From Hippea jasoniae (GTDB taxonomy: Bacteria; Campylobacterota_A; Desulfurellia; Desulfurellales; Hippeaceae), in contig NZ_JQLX01000010.1 of NCBI RefSeq assembly GCF_000744435.1, positions 1 through 64,000 on the forward strand: a stretch of DNA of 64,000 nt, written 5' to 3'. A program made the translations under genes and the position numbers. Of this stretch, positions 37,518 through 46,007 are shown in pieces. Under the pieces are notes generated by a model that was given only the letters and a program-made list of their open reading frames with translations, was not told the origin of the DNA and searched no databases. The first letter of the stretch is position 1, and every line of letters begins with the position of its first letter.

Positions 37518-37583
37518 GGCTCTTTAATAAGAACAGGGGGGAGGCCCCACTTAAGGGGGAGTGAGGCGACTGGAAACCTTCCA
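37493..37583. other. GC-rich, hairpin-rich spacer between convergent mfd and waaA
   Basis: Unlike the AT-rich surroundings, this stretch is G-rich. It contains a perfect 8-bp stem, GGCAAGGC-GGGAT-GCCTTGCC (37493-37513), covering the end of mfd. Further on are CCCC-ACTTAA-GGGG (37545-37558) and TGGAA-ACC-TTCCA (37571-37583). Two AACAGGGGG segments (from about 37485 and 37532) hint at a short direct repeat. The first stem is followed by TAGGGCTCTTT and may act as a weak terminator for the rightward unit. No gene was found between 37518 and 37639. Confidence 0.5.
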
Positions 37584-37639
37584 ATCTTTGATTGTATTTT
37601 GCATTAAATCTTTATTAAAGTCAAGTAAAAAAGTATTGT

Positions 37640-38842
37640 TTAATTTTGATTAGAAGCTTTTTTTGTATTAAATAGATGACAGTTTAATATATATTGCAAT
37701 CCATCGATGAACTTTAAGTAGCTCTCATTGTTTGTTTGTTGGATTTTTATGCAGTTTTCTATTTGCTCTAAATAAGGCTCTTTTGCCTGACAGATGAGGT
37801 TCAGCTGTTTTAGATAATCTACATCCTCAAAAAAACTTTCCATATAAGGTCCACAGATTACGGTATTTTTGTAAATAGCAGGCTCAATCGGATTATGGCC
37901 TTTCAGTGATGGATAGAAACTACCTCCAATGATAGTAACCTTGCTAATTGCATAAATTTTTTCAAGTTCCCCTAAAGTATCAAGTAAAAGCAGATTTTTT
38001 GCTGAATTATTGGAAGTGCGCAGGCTGAATTCTATTTTATTCTTTTTCAGTCTATCTATGAATTGATGGGCGAGATTTATATGTCTTGGTGCAAGAACAA
38101 TAAAGTATTCATTTTTGAAGCGTTCGATAATTGAGATAGCTAAATCTATCTCTTCTACATGAAAGCTTGCAAGTGTTAGAATGGGTTTTTCTGAGTGGAT
38201 TTTAAATGTTTTTAGAAGAGCAGATTTATCAAATTTTAGTGGTTTTTTGAATCGCTTTATGTTGCCGCAAACAATAACTCTATCACTGAAATATCTATAT
38301 CGTTTTGCATCTGTGATAGATTTTGCAACAATGAGGTCAAACCTTTGAATTATAGGTTTAAAAAGAAAACAGAAGCGTTTGTAGTGTTTAAATGTAGAGC
38401 TACTCATACGTGCATTTAACAGTATAAGTTTGGTGCCTCTTTTTTTTAAATAAGCTATGTAGGATGGCCATATCTCAGTTTCAAAAAATATGGCAAGTGA
38501 TGGGGTATGCTTAAACAGTTTTTTGTAAAGTAATAAGAGGTCTATGGGCATAATAACGGTTTTTTTATCTTCTGCAGCCTTAAAGCCTGTATCTGTAAAT
38601 GCACTGAATATGAGTGGTTTTTTTAACTCTTGTTTTATTTTGTCAGATACAGCGATCAATGTTTTTAGCTCACCGAAGCTTGAGCCGTGAAGAAGAATGT
38701 AGTCAGACTCCTCTATTGGTTTTGGAAAAAACCTTTCTTTTAATTTAAACCTCAGTCGCCTGTCTGTTAGTGATTTTAAAAGGATTAAGGGCAGGGCTAA
38801 AATTAATAGAATCAGGATAATAAAATTATAGATCCAGACCAT
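37640..38842 (-). CDS. waaA: 3-deoxy-D-manno-octulosonic acid (Kdo) transferase
   Basis: 400-residue inner-membrane glycosyltransferase adding Kdo to lipid IVA. N-terminal anchor ('YNFIILILLILALPLILL'), GT30 acceptor domain ('HGSSFGELKTL', 'FFETEIWPSYI'), and the CMP-Kdo region 'IIGGSFYPSLKGHNPIEPA'. The ATG at 38842 is chosen, overlapping msbA by 17 bases; a GTG at 38881 would add 13 polar residues within msbA coding sequence. It is the last gene of the lipid A block. The number of Kdo units added cannot be told from sequence. Confidence 0.93.
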   Translation of the reverse strand: MVWIYNFIILILLILALPLILLKSLTDRRLRFKLKERFFPKPIEESDYILLHGSSFGELKTLIAVSDKIKQELKKPLIFSAFTDTGFKAAEDKKTVIMPIDLLLLYKKLFKHTPSLAIFFETEIWPSYIAYLKKRGTKLILLNARMSSSTFKHYKRFCFLFKPIIQRFDLIVAKSITDAKRYRYFSDRVIVCGNIKRFKKPLKFDKSALLKTFKIHSEKPILTLASFHVEEIDLAISIIERFKNEYFIVLAPRHINLAHQFIDRLKKNKIEFSLRTSNNSAKNLLLLDTLGELEKIYAISKVTIIGGSFYPSLKGHNPIEPAIYKNTVICGPYMESFFEDVDYLKQLNLICQAKEPYLEQIENCIKIQQTNNESYLKFIDGLQYILNCHLFNTKKASNQN

Positions 38843-40562
38843 CTGAAACCTGAAGCCTGTAGAGTTTTCTGTAGTACTCACATCTATCTAAAAGCTCGTT
38901 GTGTTTGCCTTTATCTAATATTGTGCCGTTTTTTACAACCACTATCATATCGGCATTTACGGCTGTTGAGATTCTGTGTGCTGCCATCAAGACGGTTCTG
39001 TTTTTCATCAGGTTGTTTAGGGCTTTTTGAACGATCTGCTCGCTTTCTAAATCCAGTGCGCTTGTTGCCTCATCTAAAATCAATATGTCGGGGTCTTTCA
39101 CAATTGCCCTTGCTATGGCAATTCTTTGAGCCTCTCCCCCTGATAGTATCACGCCCTGCTCACCAAGATTTGTGTCGTAGCCTTCCTTTAATTTCATGAT
39201 AAAATCGTGAGCATAAGCATCTTTAGCCGCTTTAATAATCTCCTCGTCTGATAGATTTTCCCTTCCGTATGCTATGTTTTCTTTTACGCTTCTGTTAAAC
39301 AACAACACGCGCTGTGAGACAATGGCTATTCTTCTGCGCAGGCTTTTTAGGTCAAATTCTTTAATATCTATATCATCAAACAGGATTTTGCCCTTTGTGG
39401 GATCGTAAAATCGCGGTATAAGCTCAAGGATTGTTGATTTACCTCCGCCGCTTTCACCAACAAAAGCCACAACACTTTTTGCTTTAATTAAAAGATTTAT
39501 ATCCTTCAAAGCATAGTTTTCGTCGTTTGAGTATGAGAAATAGACATGATCAAATACAATTTTTTCTTTTATGCCCTCAAATGGTCTGCTGCCCTGATAT
39601 TTTTCCTTCTCCATGTCAATGATTTCAAAGATCCTTTCAACAGAGGCAAGCGATGTGTTGATTTCGTTATTTGCCTTTGCAACGGTTTTGAAGGGTTTAT
39701 AAAGCATGAATAGGGCTGCCATAAATGAAAAAAATCCACCAACGCTGAGCATGCCTTTGAAAACAATCCATCCGCCCACCCAGATCAAGATGCCTATGCC
39801 AACTGAGCCTATAAACTCCATAAGCGGGCTTGTTGCTTCATCGATTTTGATAGCCTCGAGTTTTATATTTAAAAACCTGTCGCTTTCCTTTAAAAATCTA
39901 TGAACCTCTTTTACTTCTGTTGCAAATGCCTTAATAAGGCGAATATTGGTTAAAGCTTCCTGAATAATCGTTGTTATGTTTGCTATAGAAATCTGTCTTT
40001 TTTTACCGATTCTTTTCATTTTACGGCCAAAATGGATAACAGGATATGCAGCAATAGGGAAAACAACCGTCGCAATGAATGCTAATTTGTAGTTGTTAAC
40101 ATACAAAACAACAAGAAGACCCAGTATCGTAAAAATCTCTCTTATTGTATTTGGTATGACATTGGCGATTGAGTTTTGCATCTGCTCTGTATCGTTTAGA
40201 AGGCGAGACATGATTTCGCCTGTATGGAATTTATCAAAAAACTTTGTTGGCAGATAAATGATGTGATCAAATAACTGATTTCTGATGTTAAACAGAATCT
40301 TTTCTGCTATGTAGTGGGTTTGGTAGCCCTGAAGATATGTAAACAGACCCTTGAAAAAGTATGTTGCCATAATGGCAACAGGCAGAAGCATAAGCATTTT
40401 TTTGTTTTTTGATATAAAAATATCGTCTAACGCTGGTTTTATCAGGTATGCTGCAAGACCGGATAATGCACCAACCAAAACCATGCATACAAAGGCAAAC
40501 AGGAGTCTTTTGTAGTAGGGTTTTAAGTATAAAATCATCCGTTTAAATATTTCTTTTTTCAT
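38826..40562 (-). CDS. msbA: lipid A export ATP-binding/permease protein MsbA
   Basis: 578-residue half-size ABC exporter that flips lipid A-core across the inner membrane. Six membrane helices (about 1-310), then an ATPase domain with Walker A 'GESGGGKST', signature 'LSGGEAQR' and Walker B 'ILILDEATSALD'. Position between lpxK and waaA supports MsbA over a general drug exporter. It overlaps lpxK by 4 bases. Confidence 0.93.
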   Translation of the reverse strand: MKKEIFKRMILYLKPYYKRLLFAFVCMVLVGALSGLAAYLIKPALDDIFISKNKKMLMLLPVAIMATYFFKGLFTYLQGYQTHYIAEKILFNIRNQLFDHIIYLPTKFFDKFHTGEIMSRLLNDTEQMQNSIANVIPNTIREIFTILGLLVVLYVNNYKLAFIATVVFPIAAYPVIHFGRKMKRIGKKRQISIANITTIIQEALTNIRLIKAFATEVKEVHRFLKESDRFLNIKLEAIKIDEATSPLMEFIGSVGIGILIWVGGWIVFKGMLSVGGFFSFMAALFMLYKPFKTVAKANNEINTSLASVERIFEIIDMEKEKYQGSRPFEGIKEKIVFDHVYFSYSNDENYALKDINLLIKAKSVVAFVGESGGGKSTILELIPRFYDPTKGKILFDDIDIKEFDLKSLRRRIAIVSQRVLLFNRSVKENIAYGRENLSDEEIIKAAKDAYAHDFIMKLKEGYDTNLGEQGVILSGGEAQRIAIARAIVKDPDILILDEATSALDLESEQIVQKALNNLMKNRTVLMAAHRISTAVNADMIVVVKNGTILDKGKHNELLDRCEYYRKLYRLQVSDGLDL

Positions 40563-41539
40563 GCAATAGCCTCTATGATAGCGTCTATATTTTCTATTTT
40601 GAGTTCTATATCAATAAAACCTATATTGAGTTTCTCCTCTTCCAATTTCACAAAATCCTTGTAGGTTGTTATGAGTAGCTTTTCTTGCGCTATAGATTTT
40701 AGCTGCTCTATATCTTTAAGCGTATAAAAATGGTGGTCTTCAAACTCCTCAAAATAAACCACATTTGCCCCTAATTTTTTTAGTGTGAGAAGAAAAGATT
40801 GTGGATCTGCTATGCCGCAGAAGGCAACCACCTCTTTATCTTTTATATCAATCGGTTTTAGATTTCTATCAAAAACGCCTTTTATCTTAATTTTTGCCTC
40901 AAGGCAGTCTAACTGTGGTTGAATTTTTTGATCTGTTTTATTAACACATATCGTAAAGTTGCACCGCTTCAGGGCAAGCTTTGAGTCTCTGATAAGACCC
41001 GCTGGCAGATAAAATCCATCCTCGAAGGGTTTGTCTGCCTTTAGAAGGCATATCTCAACGTCCTTTTTTATTGTCCTTAGATGCAGGGCATCATCAAGGA
41101 TAACGAATTTTGCATTTAATGCTAAGGCAAGCTCTATAGCTGCTGTGCGGTTTTTTGATGCAATAACACTGCAGGGTACCTTTTTTGCAATCATGTAGGA
41201 TTCATCGTTTACTTCCGGTGGTTTTTTGAATATATTACCATCAAGGCTTACAAGCATCACCCTTTTTTCTTTCAGTGGATAGTTGTTTGTGATTATACAT
41301 ACGCGCCCAAATCGCTTGAGCTTTTTTGCAAGTTCAATAACAAACGGTGTTTTGCCGACGCCTCCTACTGCTATGTTGCCCACGCCTATAACTTTAATAT
41401 TTTTGAATTCCCGTTTTTTTGTATGTATGTGAGAAAAATAGAGTTCTTTTGCATTAACTATTGCCCCATAACCCAAAGAGAAGGGAATTAGAACAGGTTT
41501 TAGGTATTTCTGGAGCTGTTTTGCCTTTTTAAGGTCCAT
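40559..41539 (-). CDS. lpxK: tetraacyldisaccharide 4'-kinase LpxK
   Basis: 326-residue inner-membrane kinase phosphorylating the 4' position of lipid A disaccharide to make lipid IVA. Walker A is in 'GNIAVGGVGKTPFV', and 'HLRTIKKDVEICLL' follows where the family has its DDGxQHR-type region, here 'LDDALHLRT'. The start at 41539 has AGAGG about 7 bases upstream and overlaps the acyltransferase gene by 11 bases; an earlier in-frame start at 41581 would overlap more. Neighbours settle the identity. Confidence 0.92.
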   Translation of the reverse strand: MDLKKAKQLQKYLKPVLIPFSLGYGAIVNAKELYFSHIHTKKREFKNIKVIGVGNIAVGGVGKTPFVIELAKKLKRFGRVCIITNNYPLKEKRVMLVSLDGNIFKKPPEVNDESYMIAKKVPCSVIASKNRTAAIELALALNAKFVILDDALHLRTIKKDVEICLLKADKPFEDGFYLPAGLIRDSKLALKRCNFTICVNKTDQKIQPQLDCLEAKIKIKGVFDRNLKPIDIKDKEVVAFCGIADPQSFLLTLKKLGANVVYFEEFEDHHFYTLKDIEQLKSIAQEKLLITTYKDFVKLEEEKLNIGFIDIELKIENIDAIIEAIA

Positions 41540-42116
41540 CAAGTGCCTCTTCAAGTAGTTTTCTTTTTTTATCAAACTCACCCTTTTTTTCTACATAGAT
41601 GGGGTCTTTAAAAATAAATTTTACTTTTGAAAATGGTTTTGGGATAATCATTTTATCCCAGCTATTTATCCTTATAAAGCTTGAAAACTCACCGCTTACA
41701 GGAATTATAGGTGATTTTGTTAAATATGCTATTTCTAAAACCCCTCCCTTTAGTGTTTTTGGGGGGCCTTTTGGCCCGTCAGGCGTTATTGCTATGTTAA
41801 AACCGTTTTTTAATTCTTTAATCATCAATTTTAACGCCTTTACAGGTTCCCGACTGCTTGAGCCCCAGATTGTTCTTAGGCCAAATCTATTTATAATCAT
41901 ACTTGCAAGCTGCCCATCTTTATGTGGACTTTGGAGCACTTTAAGTGTTCTTTTTCTTTTGTATGCAAACGGCAAAAATAGAATTATCTCATGCCAGAAT
42001 GCAAAAACCACAGGTTCTTTTGCCTCTTTTGATAACTGTGTTTCCTCTATTTCGATTTTTAGCGTTTTTGCATAGAGTTTTAATATCGTATAGATAAGCC
42101 ATGCTTTAAATTTCAT
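41529..42116 (-). CDS. DUF374 lysophospholipid-type acyltransferase, LpxJ-like
   Basis: 195 residues with an N-terminal hydrophobic segment and the DUF374 core: 'AFWHEIILFLPFAY', 'QSPHKDGQLASMIINRFG', 'GSSSREPVKALK', 'AITPDGPKGPPKTLKGG'. In Helicobacter pylori a DUF374 protein (LpxJ) is a late lipid A acyltransferase replacing the LpxL/LpxM type. Its position between lpxB and lpxK, with 4-base and 11-base overlaps, strongly supports the same job here: adding a secondary acyl chain. No LpxL or LpxM homologue is visible in the window. Confidence 0.85.
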   Translation of the reverse strand: MKFKAWLIYTILKLYAKTLKIEIEETQLSKEAKEPVVFAFWHEIILFLPFAYKRKRTLKVLQSPHKDGQLASMIINRFGLRTIWGSSSREPVKALKLMIKELKNGFNIAITPDGPKGPPKTLKGGVLEIAYLTKSPIIPVSGEFSSFIRINSWDKMIIPKPFSKVKFIFKDPIYVEKKGEFDKKRKLLEEALDGP

Positions 42117-43213
42117 AGGATTTCTACAATCGCTTTAGCTATTTTTGGGGTTATTGGATACTCACCAAGTGCCGTAGAAATGTTTTTTAGGTTTTCCTGC
42201 ATCTTTTTGTATGCAGATTTGTCGTGGTAAATTTCAAAGAAAGCATCTGCAATATTATGCTCGTTAAATTCATCCTGCAGAAGCTCCTTTACGATCGGTT
42301 TGTTTAGGATTAGGTTGGGAAGTGAGATAAACTTTATGTTTTTTATAAGCATTTTTCCAACTCTATAGCTTATATTGCTTACCCTGTATGCAACAACCAT
42401 CGGTAATCCAAACAGTGCTGCTTCAAGTGTTGTTGTGCCGCTTTTTAGAATACCAAAGTATGCCTTATCCATCCAGATATGAGGATCGCGTTTGATATTT
42501 ACGAATTCATATTTTTCTGTTAGATGTTTTATGTTTTCTGTATTTAGATGCTCTGGATAAACCCATACAAAATCAAACCTGTCTGTCTGTTTTTTTATAA
42601 TCTCAGCAGCCTTAAGCATCACTTCTGCATGAAACAAAATCTCGCTGTTTCGTGAGCCAGGCATAATGAGGATCACATTTTCCTTTTTGTGTTTGCCTAC
42701 TTTTTCATAAAGCAGGTCCACCAATGGATGGCCAAAGTAAGCGATTTTGTTTTTATCTATATTGTTGAGATTTAAAAAACATCGCTCAAACGGCAGTATC
42801 GGTATAATAAGGTCAGTGTATAAATCAAGCTTTTTTGTTCTATATCTGCGCCATGCCCACACCTGCGGTGTTATGTAATAAACAACCTTTGCACCCAATT
42901 TTTTTGAGAATTTAGCAATCGGCATATTGAACTCTGGAAAGTCTATCAATATAACAAGTTTTATGTTTTTTTCCTTTATCGTCTTTTTGACAGTATGCTG
43001 AAGTTTTAAGGCTTCTTTTAAAACATTTTTTGCCTCTTTTATGCCTATTACTGAAATATTGGTGTAATCCCCTACCTTTGTTGTCTTGTTTGAAATAATA
43101 TATGAACATACGCTGTAAAAATTAATATCGGATGCAATTTTTTTTATGTGATCTATAAGAAGGGATGCGTAATTTTCTGCTGAGCGTTCACCAGTTATAA
43201 TAATTGCGTTCAT
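42113..43213 (-). CDS. lpxB: lipid-A-disaccharide synthase LpxB
   Basis: 366-residue GT19 glycosyltransferase joining UDP-diacylglucosamine and lipid X. Motifs: 'LIDFPEFNMPIAKF', 'YYITPQVWAWRRYR', 'GHPLVDL', 'LMPGSRNSEI' and 'KSGTTTLEAALFGLPMVVAYR'. Normal length. It starts by a 4-base overlap with lpxA and ends by a 4-base overlap with the LpxJ-like gene. Confidence 0.96.
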   Translation of the reverse strand: MNAIIITGERSAENYASLLIDHIKKIASDINFYSVCSYIISNKTTKVGDYTNISVIGIKEAKNVLKEALKLQHTVKKTIKEKNIKLVILIDFPEFNMPIAKFSKKLGAKVVYYITPQVWAWRRYRTKKLDLYTDLIIPILPFERCFLNLNNIDKNKIAYFGHPLVDLLYEKVGKHKKENVILIMPGSRNSEILFHAEVMLKAAEIIKKQTDRFDFVWVYPEHLNTENIKHLTEKYEFVNIKRDPHIWMDKAYFGILKSGTTTLEAALFGLPMVVAYRVSNISYRVGKMLIKNIKFISLPNLILNKPIVKELLQDEFNEHNIADAFFEIYHDKSAYKKMQENLKNISTALGEYPITPKIAKAIVEIL

Positions 43214-43989
43214 CTATCCCTGCAGAAACCCCTGCTTGAGGCTTTCAAGAACTCTATCATGTGAATAACATTGACAGAAGGGCTGTTTTTTAGCTTTTCG
43301 TAGGCCTCTTGAAATGTGAGTTTACTTTTAAAAATGGTTTTGTATGCCTCTTTCAATCGCTCGATCTCTTCATGTGAAAAACCGTTTCTTTTTAAGCCTA
43401 TAAGGTTTAATCCATGCAGCGTGGCTCTGTTTCCGTTTGCAAGACAAAAGGGAGCTACATCGAGAGCAACACCGCTCATTCCACCAATCATGGCAAACTT
43501 GCCTATGCGAACGAATTGATGGATGGCGCTCATACCTCCTATAACGGCGTTATCTTCCACAACAACATGACCCGCAAACTGAACGGCATTGGCTATTATG
43601 ACGCTATTGCCTATTATGCAATCATGGGCTATATGCACATATGCCATAATCAATGTGTTGCTGCCGATTTTTGTTATGCCTCCACCACCTTTTGTGCCTC
43701 TGTTGATCATACAGAATTCTCTGATTGTTGTATTGTCGCCTATTATAAGCTGGCTGAATTCACCTTTGAATTTCAGATCCTGAGGTATTGTGCCAACTAC
43801 AGCCGATGGAAATATCCTGCAGTTTTTTCCGATTTTTGTATATGAGCCTATATATGCATTTGCTTCAATTGTGGTATTATCGCCGATGACAACCTGGCTT
43901 TTTATATTAACATTGGGGCCTATTTTTACATTTTCACCCAACTCGACATTGTCTTCTATAATAGCCGTTGGATGGATTTGGATGCCCAT
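43210..43989 (-). CDS. lpxA: UDP-N-acetylglucosamine acyltransferase LpxA
   Basis: 259-residue trimeric acyltransferase doing the first step of lipid A synthesis, moving a hydroxyacyl chain from ACP to UDP-GlcNAc. It is a left-handed beta-helix of hexapeptide repeats (about 1-185) with the catalytic histidine in 'HIAHDCIIGNS', and a helical C-terminal domain. 'AIHQFVRIGKFAMIGGMSGV' is characteristic. The start codon overlaps the fabZ stop (TAATG). Confidence 0.97.
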   Translation of the reverse strand: MGIQIHPTAIIEDNVELGENVKIGPNVNIKSQVVIGDNTTIEANAYIGSYTKIGKNCRIFPSAVVGTIPQDLKFKGEFSQLIIGDNTTIREFCMINRGTKGGGGITKIGSNTLIMAYVHIAHDCIIGNSVIIANAVQFAGHVVVEDNAVIGGMSAIHQFVRIGKFAMIGGMSGVALDVAPFCLANGNRATLHGLNLIGLKRNGFSHEEIERLKEAYKTIFKSKLTFQEAYEKLKNSPSVNVIHMIEFLKASSRGFCRDR

Positions 43990-44453
43990 TAGCCATTCTC
44001 CTTTTCTCTATCAACCTTTGCTGCCATTTTTGCCTCAGCTGCCAATTTTCCATCAACAAAGGCTTTGCCTTCAAGTTTCCATACATCCAGCTTGTGTTTT
44101 AGAATTCTTACCTCCATAATGAGTTGATCGCCAGGAATAACGGGTTTTCTGAACCTTGCCTTTTCAATCTCTAAAAAATACACCATTCGTTTGCCGTTTA
44201 TTGAGCGTTTAAACTCCTCCTCATCCATAGACAGAAAAGCTAAAATACCGCCGCTTTGTGCCATAGCCTCAACGATTAACACGCCAGGCATTACAGATGT
44301 CTGGGGAAAATGACCCATAAAAAACGGTTCGTTGATTGTAACATTTTTAAGTGTTTTTATGTAGTTGCCCTTTTCATATTCCAAAACCCTATCCACAAGC
44401 AAAAAGGGAAACCTATGGGGTAGTATTTCTTTAATCTTTTCTATCGATAGCAT
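43989..44453 (-). CDS. fabZ: 3-hydroxyacyl-ACP dehydratase FabZ
   Basis: 154-residue hot-dog-fold dehydratase of fatty acid elongation, competing with LpxA and LpxD for hydroxyacyl-ACP. Active-site regions '[13 protein letters not shown]' (histidine) and '[15 protein letters not shown]' (glutamate) are intact. It sits between lpxD and lpxA, the standard order in proteobacteria, and overlaps lpxD by 23 bases. Confidence 0.96.
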   Translation of the reverse strand: MLSIEKIKEILPHRFPFLLVDRVLEYEKGNYIKTLKNVTINEPFFMGHFPQTSVMPGVLIVEAMAQSGGILAFLSMDEEEFKRSINGKRMVYFLEIEKARFRKPVIPGDQLIMEVRILKHKLDVWKLEGKAFVDGKLAAEAKMAAKVDREKENG

Positions 44454-45474
44454 CCTTTAGCTCCTCTATGGTTTTTGAAAGTTCTTTAATTTTTTTATAC
44501 ATTTCGTATAGTTTTGGCATAATTGCCGATGACTTTAGCCACAAGTTGTGATCGTATGCAGGAATTCCGCTGTAGATGCCTGCCTTTTTTATGCTTGTGC
44601 CTATGCCCGATTTTGCCGTAATGATAGTGTTATCGGCAATTTTTAGATGACCTGCAATGCCTGTCTGACCTGCTAATATTACATTGTTGCCTATTTTTGT
44701 TGAGCCAGAAATACCGGTTTGAGCAATAATTATGGAGTTTTCGCCGATCTCAACATTGTGTGCTATCTGAACCAGGTTATCGATCTTTGTGCCCTTTTTG
44801 ATAATGGTGCTTTCAAGTGCTGCTCTATCAATTGTGACGTTGGCTCCTATCTCCACATCGTCCTCTATTACGACATTACCGATTTGCGGTATTTTTAAAT
44901 GCCTGCCTTCTTGCGTTTTGGCATAACCGAAGCCATCGCTACCTATTACGCTGCCTGCATGAATGATAACATTATTACCCACAACGCAGTTTTCTCTTAT
45001 AACAACATTAGGGTAGATTAGGCAATTATCTTTTATTACTACATTATCGCCAATATACACAAACGGCATGATGCGTGTATGCTTGCCGATTTTCACATTA
45101 TTTCCTATAACAACATACTCTTCTATATGCGCCGTTTCGTCTATAGATGAATTTTCGCCTATTATGTCTGTTTTATCTATCTTTGGGGAAGGTGGTTTTG
45201 GTAGATAGAAGTGACGCAAAAGCACAGCAAAGGCAAGATATGGGTCATCGCATATAACTAAGTTGAGATTTTTGTATTTATCTGGATCTATAGATTTTGG
45301 AGCAATGATACAGCCGGCTTTAGTGGTTTTTAGATATTTTTCATATTTTGGATTTGAAAGAAAAGAGAGTGTATTTTTTTGAGCTTTCTCTATCGGCGCC
45401 AGGCTGTCTATATCGACTTCAAATCGTTTTATGTAGCTACAGTTTAGTAGCTTTGCAATCTCTTCTATCTTCAT
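44431..45474 (-). CDS. lpxD: UDP-3-O-acylglucosamine N-acyltransferase LpxD
   Basis: 347-residue N-acyltransferase of the third lipid A step. An N-terminal uridine-binding domain (about 1-100) leads to a left-handed beta-helix of hexapeptide repeats with the catalytic histidine in '[13 protein letters not shown]', and ends in a C-terminal helix. It overlaps skp by 4 bases and fabZ by 23 bases. Confidence 0.96.
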   Translation of the reverse strand: MKIEEIAKLLNCSYIKRFEVDIDSLAPIEKAQKNTLSFLSNPKYEKYLKTTKAGCIIAPKSIDPDKYKNLNLVICDDPYLAFAVLLRHFYLPKPPSPKIDKTDIIGENSSIDETAHIEEYVVIGNNVKIGKHTRIMPFVYIGDNVVIKDNCLIYPNVVIRENCVVGNNVIIHAGSVIGSDGFGYAKTQEGRHLKIPQIGNVVIEDDVEIGANVTIDRAALESTIIKKGTKIDNLVQIAHNVEIGENSIIIAQTGISGSTKIGNNVILAGQTGIAGHLKIADNTIITAKSGIGTSIKKAGIYSGIPAYDHNLWLKSSAIMPKLYEMYKKIKELSKTIEELKDAIDRKD

Positions 45475-45986
45475 TTTTTCTTGGTTTTTGAATTATCCAT
45501 CTCTTTTATAATTGTTTGGGTGATATCTAAAGCGTCGTTCCAGTAAACTACATTGCCCTGGCTTATTTCAAAAACTGCATCAATTTTATGTTTCTGTGCG
45601 TATGTTTTAATAAGTTTTATAGCTCTTGATAGAATCTTGTTTGTTTCCTGAATTTCTTTCTGCCTTACCTCTTCTGATGCATTTGCCTGATATTGCTGCA
45701 AGAGGTTTAATTTTGTGTAATATTCTTTCTGGAGTTTGTCTTTCTCCTTTTTTGGTAGTTTTGAATTTTTAAGTTTAGCGGCAAGTTTTTTTAGTGTCTC
45801 TGTTTTGTTTTTGATAACTATTTTTTTGGCTTCTATTAGTGTCTGTATGGTTTGTTTTGCTTCTTTGCCTTCTTTGCTTTCCTGTAAAATCTTTTGTAGG
45901 TTTACCACAGCTATTGTTGATGCAAATGCGTTGTAGGAAATAGCCACCACGAATAATGCCACTAATGCAATAGTAAGTTTTTTCAT
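45471..45986 (-). CDS. skp: periplasmic chaperone Skp/OmpH
   Basis: 171 residues with a signal peptide (about 1-22, ending 'YNAFAS'). The strand '[13 protein letters not shown]' is followed by a long charged coiled coil of paired helices, the tentacle of the Skp trimer that holds unfolded outer-membrane proteins for BamA. It lies 21 bases after bamA, the classical bamA-skp-lpxD order. Confidence 0.92.
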   Translation of the reverse strand: MKKLTIALVALFVVAISYNAFASTIAVVNLQKILQESKEGKEAKQTIQTLIEAKKIVIKNKTETLKKLAAKLKNSKLPKKEKDKLQKEYYTKLNLLQQYQANASEEVRQKEIQETNKILSRAIKLIKTYAQKHKIDAVFEISQGNVVYWNDALDITQTIIKEMDNSKTKKK

Positions 45987-46007
45987 AAAACCTCCTCAAA
46001 ATTGTAT

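Noticed and set aside
41599..42075. 158-residue plus-strand ORF
   Set aside because: Antisense to the LpxJ-like acyltransferase gene, with no ribosome site and no recognisable motif.
43414..43845. 143-residue plus-strand ORF
   Set aside because: Lies wholly antisense to lpxA; its length reflects the repetitive beta-helix coding sequence.
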